Assembly (NCBI GenBank): GCA_030040475.1 | Contig: JASHTQ010000312.1 | Coordinates: 1 to 5,757, forward strand | DNA: 5,757 nt | Source of the DNA: Streptosporangiaceae bacterium | GTDB lineage: Bacteria; Actinomycetota; Actinomycetes; Streptosporangiales; Streptosporangiaceae | Direction: 5' to 3' | Shown: in pieces, positions 1 to 5,730 of the stretch | How the letters are laid out: each line of letters starts with the position of its first letter | Position numbering within the stretch: position 1 is the first letter of the stretch | Program-made: the position numbers and the translations under genes | Notes under the pieces: model-generated | What the model was told of the DNA's origin: nothing | The model's input: the letters and a program-made list of their open reading frames with translations, nothing else | Database searches by the model: none

Positions 1-36
1 ATAGACATTATTAGGTCAGATCCTGCCACTTCCGTC

Positions 37-65
37 GCTGGCGGGGCCGCGGGCGCTGGCGGGGC
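37..65 (+). repeat. 11-bp direct repeat upstream of the flippase gene
   Basis: The 11-mer GCTGGCGGGGC occurs exactly at 37-47 and again at 55-65, 18 bp apart start to start. The second copy ends 4 bp before the TACGCT -10 candidate, where an activator or repressor could bind. In GC-rich DNA such a repeat can also arise by chance. If translation starts upstream, it would encode Ala/Gly-rich sequence. No regulator can be named. Confidence 0.3.
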
Positions 66-69
66 TGGA

Positions 70-75
70 TACGCT
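70..75 (+). promoter_or_regulatory. Possible -10 element (TACGCT) for a leaderless flippase transcript
   Basis: TACGCT fits the actinobacterial TANNNT -10 pattern. It ends 6 nt before the GTG at 82, the spacing expected when transcription starts at or next to the start codon. No convincing Shine-Dalgarno sequence sits 5-10 nt upstream of this GTG, which agrees with a leaderless mRNA. No TTGAC-like -35 is visible about 17-18 nt further upstream. TANNNT is a loose pattern, so this is tentative. Confidence 0.35.
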
Positions 76-81
76 AGCGGC

Positions 82-1107
82 GTGCCGGAAAGCCGTCCGA
101 ACCGCCTGGCCCGGCTGCGGGAGAGCCCGTGGCTGCGGGCCGGGCTGCTCGCGGTCGCCGGCGGGCTTGCCGTCTACGGGCTGGCGTCACAGTGGGCGCA
201 GGTGCACGCCGCGCTGGCCAAGCTGGCGCCCCTCGACGTGGCCGGCGCCGCGCTGTGCGTGCTCGCCGGGCTCGGCTGCATGATGATGGCCTGGCGGGCG
301 CTGCTTGCCGACCTCGGCTCGAAGTTGCCGCTACCCGCCGCGGTAAGGGTGATGTTCGTCGGCCAGCTGGCCAAGTACGTGCCCGGCGCGGTGTGGGCGG
401 TGGCCGCCCAGGTCGAGCTGGCCCGCGACTACCACGTGCCGCGCCGGCGCAGCGCCACGGCCAGCCTGGTCGGCATGGCCGTCACCCTGGTGGTGGCGCT
501 GATCGCGGCCGGCCTCACGCTGCCGCTCGTGTCGGCGAACGCGGCCAGGCACTACTGGTGGGTGCTCGCCCTCATCCCGTTCGCGGTCGCGTGCCTGTAC
601 CCGGCCGTGGTCAAGTTCGGCCTGGACCTGGTGCTGAAGGCGGCGCGCAGGCCGCCGCTGGAAAAGGCCATCAGCCTGCCTGGCATGGCCCGCGCGCTGG
701 CCTGGGCGGCGCTCGGCTGGCTCTGCTACGGCGCCCACGCCTGGTTCCTGATCAGGGAATTCGCCGTCCGCGGCCCGCACGTGCTCGCGCTGTCCCTCGG
801 CGCCTACGCGCTGGCCTGGGCGGTGGGCTTCCTCATCATCTTCTTCCCCGGCGGCATCGGCCCCAGGGAGGTCGCCCTGGTCGCCGTCCTCGCCCCGGTC
901 ATGCCCACCGGCTCCGCCCTGGTGGTCGCCCTGGCCTCCCGCGTCGTCATGACCGCCGGCGACCTGATCTGGGCCGGAATCGGCCTGCTCATCGGCCGCG
1001 CCCGCCCCGGGCGCCCCGGGCGCCCCGAGCGCCCCGAGCGCCAGCTCGTGCGGGAGGATCCGGGCCTGCGGCAGGACCGCAACGATGTAAAGACGTGGCG
1101 GTTATAA
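82..1107 (+). CDS. Flippase-like integral membrane protein, LPG synthase TM-region family (UPF0104/YbhN type)
   Basis: A 341-residue polytopic membrane protein with about 8 hydrophobic helices (roughly residues 19-37, 52-72, 84-110, 126-148, 156-176, 203-223, 233-256 and 264-305). Family hallmarks are visible: GQLAKYVPGAVW at 94-105 followed by a short charged loop (ELARDYHVPRRR), and FPGGIGPREVALVAVL at 255-270, the typical PGG-G-RE motif. In the best-known relative, MprF, this domain translocates lysyl-phosphatidylglycerol. Stand-alone members often sit beside glycosyltransferases and are presumed lipid or glycolipid flippases. There is no C-terminal aminoacyl-transfer domain, so this is not an LPG synthase. 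The GTG at 82 is the first standard start in frame, but the frame stays open to the left edge, so an earlier start outside the window is possible. The tail after residue 306 is an RPG/RPE repeat plus codons lying in a palindrome, so it is probably not conserved. Family is confident; substrate is unknown. Confidence 0.88.
   Translation: MPESRPNRLARLRESPWLRAGLLAVAGGLAVYGLASQWAQVHAALAKLAPLDVAGAALCVLAGLGCMMMAWRALLADLGSKLPLPAAVRVMFVGQLAKYVPGAVWAVAAQVELARDYHVPRRRSATASLVGMAVTLVVALIAAGLTLPLVSANAARHYWWVLALIPFAVACLYPAVVKFGLDLVLKAARRPPLEKAISLPGMARALAWAALGWLCYGAHAWFLIREFAVRGPHVLALSLGAYALAWAVGFLIIFFPGGIGPREVALVAVLAPVMPTGSALVVALASRVVMTAGDLIWAGIGLLIGRARPGRPGRPERPERQLVREDPGLRQDRNDVKTWRL
1003..1038 (+). repeat. 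9-bp tandem repeat (4 units) in the flippase C-terminal tail
   Basis: Four consecutive 9-bp units: CGCCCCGGG twice (1003-1020), then CGCCCCGAG twice (1021-1038). They are in frame and encode RPG-RPG-RPE-RPE. The repeat lies directly after the last membrane helix, so it adds a basic, proline-rich tail, cytosolic if positive-inside rules hold. The unit length is a multiple of three, so copy number can vary by slippage without breaking the frame. Confidence 0.85.
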
Positions 1108-1132
1108 CCGCTACAGGCTTACATCGTTGCGG
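1077..1132. terminator. Nested palindrome at the convergent gene junction, possible bidirectional terminator
   Basis: The outer arms are a perfect 14-bp inverted repeat, CCGCAACGATGTAA (1077-1090) against TTACATCGTTGCGG (1119-1132). Inside, across a 4x4 mismatch (AGAC / AGGC), lies a second palindrome at 1095-1114. It is centred on GCGGTTA|TAACCGC (1098-1111) and extended by a G-T wobble and two more pairs. The whole element is close to two-fold symmetric, and its core is about 46% GC in surroundings that are far richer. It sits where the plus-strand flippase gene and the minus-strand operon converge, which suits a bidirectional factor-independent terminator. No U-tract follows on either strand, as is common in actinobacteria. 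The flippase stop codon (1105-1107) lies at its centre, which is odd for a terminator because ribosomes would disrupt the 5' arm. It could instead be a protein-binding site or a small palindromic repeat element. The structure is certain; the function is not. Confidence 0.6.
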
Positions 1133-1291
1133 CCGGGCCTGGTGACCGAGCGACCGCTGGGGTGGGTGGGGCAGGCGGAAGGCTGGCGGAGGCTGCGGCC
1201 GAGCCTTGAACGGCGCTCAGGACAGCGATACGCCGCGGGCGCGGAACAACTACATGACGCGGCCTGATCACTCCCGGATCCTGGCCGCCGG
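1108..1291. other. Convergent intergenic region
   Basis: 184 bp between the stop codons of two converging genes. Apart from the right half of the nested palindrome (to 1132), it contains no convincing gene. A 13-codon ATG frame at 1254-1295 has no supporting evidence. A weak 5-bp stem (1190-1194 / 1202-1206) and a 10-bp palindrome CGGCTAGCCG (1289-1298) over the GT4 stop codon are too small to interpret. Confidence 0.6.
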
Positions 1292-2476
1292 CTAGCCGCC
1301 GAGCAGGGCGTCCAGGTACGCCGCCCAGGCCGGGGCGGGGTCGACGGGGGTCACGGCGGCACGCAGGCGGCGGGCGGTCGGCGGGTCGCCGAACGCGGTC
1401 AGGGCGCGGGCCAGGGCGTCCGGGTCGCCGGGGGCGCAGGTCAGGGCGTCCACGTTGTCGCGCACCTGGTCGGCGAGGGTGCCGGCGGTGGTGGTGATCA
1501 CCGGGACGCCGTGGGCGAAGGCGAGCAGGGCGTTCTGCGAGGCGGTCGCCTCGCGGTAGGGCAGGACGAGGGCGTCGGCCGCGGCGAACAGGGCCGGGAT
1601 GTCGCTCGCGGGGACGTAGCCAGGGCGCAGGGTCACCCGGCCCGCGAGGCCGAGGGCCGCGATCAGCTTCTCGGTGTCCTCGGTGCCGCCCCAGAACTCG
1701 CCGGCGACGGTCAGCGTGAGGTGCGCCGGCGCCTGGGCCAGCGCCTGGAGCAGGACGTCGAGGCCCTTGTAGGGCCGGACGATGCCGAAGAACAGCAGCC
1801 GGCCTGGCGTCGTGCCCGGTGCGGGGTCTGCCACCCGGGGCTGCGGCTGGCCTGGCGGAGGAACCACGGCTCGTTCGGGCCGATGAATGTCGCGGGCATC
1901 GGCGGGGACGGCGGCTACGGCGGGGAGGTGCGGGGGCATCGGGGCCACGACGATCTTGGTGGCGGGGGCCAGGGCGCGGGCCTGCGCGGCCTGGGCGGCG
2001 GAGTGGACGAGGGCCAGGCCGGCGGCGGACAGCAGCGCCCTGGTCAGCGGGACGTCGCCGGGGCGGCGCTCGTGCGGGAGGACGTTGTGGCAGATCACGA
2101 CGGTGCTGGCCCGGTGGGGGGCACTGCGGCGGAGAGCACTGCGGCGGAGGGCGGCGAGGATGGCCAGGTAGGCGGGTGCCTGGATGGGGGTCAGCAGGGC
2201 GAAGACGACTAGGTCGGCGGAGCGGAGGCGGCGGCCGGCGGCCAGCCAGCCGTCCGGGCGGTACCAGGCCAGCCTGCGGTAGGTGCGCGGGTACGGGTCG
2301 CCCTCGGGGGTGTCGAGGGTCTGCCGGCCTGGGTAGAGCCTGGCCGGGTACTGGGCGCGCCAGGACTCGATGATCACGTCGTGGCCCGCGGCGGACAGCC
2401 GGTGGGCGAGTTCGGTGGTGTGCCTGGCGCCGCCGCCCTTGTACGGGTGCGCCGGGCCGACGATCGCGATCCTCAC
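1292..2476 (-). CDS. Glycosyltransferase family 4 (GT-B fold), cytosolic
   Basis: 394 residues, a normal length for GT4 enzymes, which transfer a sugar from a nucleotide sugar to a lipid-linked or soluble acceptor. The N-terminal Rossmann half starts MRIAIVGPAHPYKGGGARHT, with the glycine-rich acceptor-side loop at 12-17. HNVLPHE follows at 130-136. The C-terminal donor half begins near 226 with LLFFGIVRPYKGLDVLL (227-243), whose Arg/Lys match the donor-phosphate-binding position, then VAGEFWG (257-263), ADALVLPYREATASQNALLAF and GVPVITT (323-329). The second Glu of the classical EX7E motif is absent; the motif resembles the 'PYR-AT-S' subtype. A Pro/Ala-rich linker (about 185-225) and a duplicated ALRRS (110-119) are unusual. 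No signal peptide or membrane helix is seen. GTG 2476 is chosen because the protein then begins exactly at the first beta strand. It overlaps the upstream TGA as GTGA, implying translational coupling. Upstream Shine-Dalgarno is weak. The sugar is unknown. Confidence 0.88.
   Translation of the reverse strand: MRIAIVGPAHPYKGGGARHTTELAHRLSAAGHDVIIESWRAQYPARLYPGRQTLDTPEGDPYPRTYRRLAWYRPDGWLAAGRRLRSADLVVFALLTPIQAPAYLAILAALRRSALRRSAPHRASTVVICHNVLPHERRPGDVPLTRALLSAAGLALVHSAAQAAQARALAPATKIVVAPMPPHLPAVAAVPADARDIHRPERAVVPPPGQPQPRVADPAPGTTPGRLLFFGIVRPYKGLDVLLQALAQAPAHLTLTVAGEFWGGTEDTEKLIAALGLAGRVTLRPGYVPASDIPALFAAADALVLPYREATASQNALLAFAHGVPVITTTAGTLADQVRDNVDALTCAPGDPDALARALTAFGDPPTARRLRAAVTPVDPAPAWAAYLDALLGG
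2121..2150 (-). repeat. 15-bp tandem duplication inside the GT4 gene
   Basis: Two adjacent 15-bp units on the plus strand, GCACTGCGGCGGAGA and GCACTGCGGCGGAGG, differ only at the last base. Read on the minus strand in frame, they encode two ALRRS pentapeptides (residues about 110-119). They lie at the end of an N-domain helix, before the strand carrying HNVLPHE. The near identity suggests a recent slippage duplication that lengthened a surface loop. Confidence 0.85.
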
Positions 2477-3360
2477 GTGTCTGCTCTGGAGCGGACGATG
2501 AGGTCGGCGAGCAGCGCGAGCGAGGCGAGGATCATCCCGGTCACGAAGATCAGGATCGTGTCGTTGGCGAAGTGCAGCGGGTGCACCACCAGGTCGTAGA
2601 TGCCCTTCAGCACGCCCAGCGTGAGCAGGAACAGGGCCGGGGGCATCAGCACCTTGAGCGGGTTGAAGTACATCACCATCCGGAGCACCTGCAGCACGTA
2701 CCGGTAGGCGTCGGAGAAGAAGTGGAACTTCGACCGGCCGGCCCGCTTGGCGTACTCGATCGGGATGTAGCGGACCTCGTGCTCGTTGGACAGGAACGCC
2801 AGCGTGATCGTGGTGACGCAGGAGAAACCCGGCGGCAGCAGCCGCAGGTACGGCAGCGCGACGCCGCGGCGGAACGCGCGCAGGCCCGAGTTCAGGTCGG
2901 GGATCTGGGCGTTGGTGAGGCGTTCGGCCAGCTTGCGGACGAACCACTTGGCCGGCACGCGGGCGAACTTGAGGCTGCCTTCCTCGCTGGTGCGCGCGCC
3001 TACCACCTGGTCGACGAGGGGGTCCGCGTCGAGGATGGCGATGAACTCGGGGATGCGCTCGTTGGGGTAGGTCAGGTCGGCGTCCGTCCAGACCACGATC
3101 TGGCCCCTCGCCTGCTGGGTGCCGATCCGGCGCGCGGTGCCCGCGCCGCCGTTGCGGGGGAAGGCGATGACCCGCAGGTGCGGGAAGTCCGGTTCGGCGC
3201 GGCGCAGCCTGGCCAGCGTGTGGTCGGTCGAGCCGTCGTCGATCGCGAGCAGTTCGTAGCCGATGCCGCTCTTGTCCATGGCCTGGCAGATCCGCTCGAC
3301 CTCGAGCAGGACGTGGTCCTCCTCGTTGAAGCAGGGCAGCACGATGGAGGCGTGCGGCAC
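2473..3360 (-). CDS. Polyprenol-phosphate-sugar synthase-like glycosyltransferase, family 2 (GT-A), membrane-anchored
   Basis: 295 residues with a DPM1-like catalytic domain followed by two C-terminal membrane helices (about 237-258 and 267-288). Members transfer one sugar (mannose, glucose or similar) from a nucleotide sugar to a polyprenyl phosphate on the cytosolic face. Visible motifs, in order: SIVLPCFNEE (5-14), AIDDGSTD (39-46, nucleotide binding), RNGGAGTARRIG (69-80), WTDADLTYP (91-99, the metal-binding DAD), DLNSGLRAFRR (155-165) and YAKRAGRSKF (203-212, the K-x-G-x-S-K type acceptor-loop motif). The GTG at 3360 is preferred. It is preceded by AGAGGAG with 6 nt spacing, and the protein then begins just before the first beta strand. 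An in-frame GTG at 3405 would add 15 residues but has no ribosome-binding site. The gene lies 59 bp after the GT-C gene and overlaps the GT4 gene by 4 bp, so it is the middle gene of an operon. The sugar cannot be told from sequence. Confidence 0.9.
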   Translation of the reverse strand: MPHASIVLPCFNEEDHVLLEVERICQAMDKSGIGYELLAIDDGSTDHTLARLRRAEPDFPHLRVIAFPRNGGAGTARRIGTQQARGQIVVWTDADLTYPNERIPEFIAILDADPLVDQVVGARTSEEGSLKFARVPAKWFVRKLAERLTNAQIPDLNSGLRAFRRGVALPYLRLLPPGFSCVTTITLAFLSNEHEVRYIPIEYAKRAGRSKFHFFSDAYRYVLQVLRMVMYFNPLKVLMPPALFLLTLGVLKGIYDLVVHPLHFANDTILIFVTGMILASLALLADLIVRSRADT

Positions 3361-3366
3361 TGCCCG

Positions 3367-3373
3367 CTCCTCT
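3367..3373 (-). promoter_or_regulatory. Ribosome binding site deciding the GT2 start
   Basis: On the minus strand AGAGGAG (3373 to 3367) is followed by 6 nt and then GTG at 3360. It matches the AGGAG core complementary to the 16S rRNA 3' end at ideal spacing. It supports the shorter 295-residue product over the in-frame GTG at 3405, before which no purine-rich stretch is seen. Confidence 0.7.
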
Positions 3374-3419
3374 GCTTCGCCCTCGGCGGCGGAAAAAATG
3401 CTCACGACCGGCGAGGATA

Positions 3420-5723
3420 CTAGGCCGGGCCGGGCGGCGCGGCCGTCGTGGGCTCGGACATCCACACCGTGTAGTGGATTCCCCAGGTCCGGGTCGGCGG
3501 CGTGGTCAGGTTGTGCGCCTCCTGGGTGGTCAGCAGGTTGACCACCTCTCGCGGCCCGCCGCCGTAGCCGGCCAGCGTCTGCTCGTACTCGGCGAGCAGC
3601 ACCGGGCGCCTGCCGACGCCCTCGATGCCGGACACCACCGCGCGGACGTTCTGCTTGGTCGGCTGGTCGACGACCGCGGTGGGCTGGTCGCACATGCCCC
3701 TGACGAGCTGGGCGAAGCGGTCAGCGGTGAGGGAGTCGAGGATTACTACGGAAGCGTTCGGGCCGATCGCGGCGCATAGCTTGTCGACGGCGGTGAGCTC
3801 GCCGGTGCCGATGCGCCTGAACGCCATGCCGTGCGCGCTGAGGTGACTGTCGGGGCCGGAGGTGAAGCCGATGTCGAGGGTGGTCAGCGCGGTGGGGATG
3901 ATCAGCGCGGCGCCGCAGCAGCAGGCCACGGCGGCGGCCGTGGCTCGGCCGCGGCCGAGCTGGGCGGCCTTCTGCTTCAGCCAGGCCGACGCCCAGATCG
4001 CGCCGAGGATCAGGCCGGGCAGCACGAACGGGACCAGGCGCCTGCTGGCCCAGGGCTGGTCGGGTGAGACCGCGGGCCGGTACAGCACGGAGACGATCAC
4101 CCAGCCGGCGATCGCCAGCGGGAGCGCCCAGACCCTGGCCGCCGCGCCCGGGTCCTTCCAGGTAAGCAGCGCTCTCAGGGTTCTTCTCGACAGCAGCGCC
4201 AGGCCGAACGTGCCGAGCAGCACCGCGGGCAGGCCGATGTACCAGAACACCCAGTACAGGCTGTCCTGGTAGTACTGCTGCTTGCCGTCGATGGGCAGGC
4301 CCGCCAGCTTCTGCAGCTCGGCGACGTAGGCGATCGAGGTCGGGTCGGTCTCGCCGGCCACGGTCTGCACCAGGGGGCGGATGACGAAGGCGACGAAGAC
4401 CAGCACGGTGACGACGGCGGCCGCGTCGGGCAGCCGCCGGGTCAGCCGCGCGGTCCTCAGGGCGCTCAGCCGGGCGCGCGCGGGCCGGTTGGCGGCCGCG
4501 GCGACGCAGGCCACGGTGAGGACCACGACCGCCGCGGTGATCAGCCCGAGCGGGCGCAGCGACGGGGCCTCGAGGTCCAGATAGGGCCGGGACAGCAGGT
4601 AGCCGTCGGCCAGGCCGTAGCCGACCCCGATGACGAGGCCGATGCCGAACGGGGCGGCCTGCCTGCGCCGCGCCGCCACCAGCAGGCCGAGGAACGGGAC
4701 GGCCGGCAGGATGTCGCTGAGGCCGTCGACGCGGACCAGGATCGTCAGGCCCAGCGCCAGCCCGGCAAGCCCGGCGAGCACCATGTCCTGGCCCGGCCAG
4801 TCGCGGCCCGCGCCCTGGCCCGCGCCCTGGCCCGCGCCCTGGCCCTCGCCGGAAGCCCGCTGCCTGCGGCGGACCACCATCGAGTCGACCAGCAGGCACA
4901 GGCCGCCGAACAGCAGCACCTGCGCCAGCGGCTCGCTGAACGTGCTGCGGCTGGTGTACTGCTCGGGCAGGGTCAGCGCCAGCACGGCGGCGGCCGCGGG
5001 GGCCCATTTCGCCCCGGCCAGCCTGCCCACCAGGCCGCCGAAGGAGAGTATCGCGCAGCCGCCGATCAGCGGCGTGGTCACCAGCGCCGCGGGGACGCCG
5101 CCCAGCCACACCGACGCGGCGAGCACGATCGGCATCCCGCTCATGAACTGCGGCACGATCCCGCTGCCGCGCGGGTAGTAATCCACGCTGGCGAACGAGA
5201 GCCCGGCGTGCGGGCCGCCGAACGCGGCCACGGACTGCGGGATCGGCAGCGAGCCGTGATGCGCGATCCAGTACCCGACCTGCAGGTAGGTGGCCGGGTC
5301 GCGGAGGTAGATGATCTGCTCGGTGTGATAGGCGATCTGCCAGGCCGCGAAGACCGCCGCCACCGCCACCGTCGCGGCGGTGGCCCACCACGGCACCGGG
5401 GCCGCGCCGCTGGCCGGCCTGGCCCGCCTGGCCGGCCCGACCTGCAGGCCCGGCCAGCCGGCGGGAAGCTGGCGGACGGCGAAGTAGCACAGCCCGACCG
5501 CAAGCGGCGCGAACATCAGCACCATCGGCAGGGCGGTGAACCTGCCGGTCAGCAGCAGCGGAAACCCGGGCAGCAGCCAGGCCGCGGCGAGCATCGCCGG
5601 TATCACCGTGACCGCGCCGAACAGCCAGCCCGGCGAGCGCACGCCGACAGGCGCGGCGGGGGCCGTCGCGTCAGCTGTCTGTGTCACCTCTGCGGTCTCG
5701 GAGGCACGCGGGCCAAGACGCAC
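3420..5723 (-). CDS. Polytopic GT-C-like membrane glycosyltransferase (PMT/ArnT-like) with C-terminal extracytoplasmic domain
   Basis: 767 residues with about 14 hydrophobic segments, from near residue 35 to 613, then a non-membrane region of about 150 residues. The segment IIYLRDPATYLQVGYWIAHHG (137-157) sits at the first large extracytoplasmic loop. D142-P143-x-x-Y146 resembles the 'DE/DP-x-x-Y' catalytic-loop motif of PMT/ArnT-type GT-C enzymes, which use polyprenyl-phosphate sugars outside the membrane. Other GT-C-like features are DYYPRGSGIVPQFMSG (181-196), a SEPLAQ helix start (263-268) and SPDQPWASRRLVPFVLPG (553-570) before a late helix. A hydrophilic loop (about 284-312) carries a GQGA repeat. 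The C-terminal region (about 616-767, e.g. NASVVILDS at 656-664) is soluble and probably extracytoplasmic. GTG 5723 is used as start and fits a leaderless promoter; GTG 5687 (755 residues) is an alternative, and the frame stays open to the right edge. First gene of the operon. GT-C assignment is by topology and motifs; acceptor unknown. Confidence 0.78.
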   Translation of the reverse strand: MRLGPRASETAEVTQTADATAPAAPVGVRSPGWLFGAVTVIPAMLAAAWLLPGFPLLLTGRFTALPMVLMFAPLAVGLCYFAVRQLPAGWPGLQVGPARRARPASGAAPVPWWATAATVAVAAVFAAWQIAYHTEQIIYLRDPATYLQVGYWIAHHGSLPIPQSVAAFGGPHAGLSFASVDYYPRGSGIVPQFMSGMPIVLAASVWLGGVPAALVTTPLIGGCAILSFGGLVGRLAGAKWAPAAAAVLALTLPEQYTSRSTFSEPLAQVLLFGGLCLLVDSMVVRRRQRASGEGQGAGQGAGQGAGRDWPGQDMVLAGLAGLALGLTILVRVDGLSDILPAVPFLGLLVAARRRQAAPFGIGLVIGVGYGLADGYLLSRPYLDLEAPSLRPLGLITAAVVVLTVACVAAAANRPARARLSALRTARLTRRLPDAAAVVTVLVFVAFVIRPLVQTVAGETDPTSIAYVAELQKLAGLPIDGKQQYYQDSLYWVFWYIGLPAVLLGTFGLALLSRRTLRALLTWKDPGAAARVWALPLAIAGWVIVSVLYRPAVSPDQPWASRRLVPFVLPGLILGAIWASAWLKQKAAQLGRGRATAAAVACCCGAALIIPTALTTLDIGFTSGPDSHLSAHGMAFRRIGTGELTAVDKLCAAIGPNASVVILDSLTADRFAQLVRGMCDQPTAVVDQPTKQNVRAVVSGIEGVGRRPVLLAEYEQTLAGYGGGPREVVNLLTTQEAHNLTTPPTRTWGIHYTVWMSEPTTAAPPGPA
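4807..4842 (-). repeat. 12-bp tandem repeat (3 units) in the GT-C gene
   Basis: Three identical 12-bp units, CCCGCGCCCTGG on the plus strand (4807-4818, 4819-4830, 4831-4842), with a degenerate partial copy after them. On the minus strand they encode a GQGAGQGAGQGAG run at about residues 294-306. It lies in the hydrophilic loop between two membrane helices, probably on the cytosolic side. The in-frame unit length allows copy-number change without disruption. Confidence 0.88.
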
Positions 5724-5730
5724 GGACCCT

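Noticed and set aside
1003..1038. CRISPR-like or origin iteron interpretation of the short tandem repeats (here and at 4807-4842)
   Set aside because: The units are 9-12 bp, contiguous without spacers, in frame and inside coding sequence. They fit slippage repeats in tails and loops.
129..1145. 338-codon plus-strand open frame overlapping the flippase gene in another frame
   Set aside because: Almost entirely Arg/Gly/Ala/Pro with no family features. The other frame has clear membrane helices and family motifs.
1190..1206. Small stem AGGCT/AGCCT in the convergent gap
   Set aside because: Only 5 bp with a 7-nt loop, expected by chance in this composition.
1254..1295. 13-codon ATG open frame in the convergent gap
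   Set aside because: No ribosome-binding site, no recognisable peptide, and too short to support.
1511..2212. 233-codon plus-strand open frame antisense to the GT4 gene
   Set aside because: Gly/Arg/Asp-rich low-complexity translation overlapping a well-supported GT4 domain; a compositional shadow.
2477..2947. Upstream extension of the GT4 reading frame into the GT2 gene (551-codon version)
   Set aside because: The extra part is a shadow of the GT2 coding sequence. The GT4 fold begins right at GTG 2476 with MRIAIVG.
2572..3423. 283-codon plus-strand open frame antisense to the GT2 gene
   Set aside because: It mirrors the codon bias of the GT2 gene on the opposite strand. The predicted product is rich in Val, Arg, Gln and Asp without recognisable domains, while the GT2 motifs are unambiguous.
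3721..5490. 589-codon minus-strand open frame inside the GT-C gene
   Set aside because: It is out of frame with the 767-residue protein. Its translation is Arg/Gly/Pro-rich with no hydrophobic pattern or motif, typical of a shadow frame in very GC-rich DNA.
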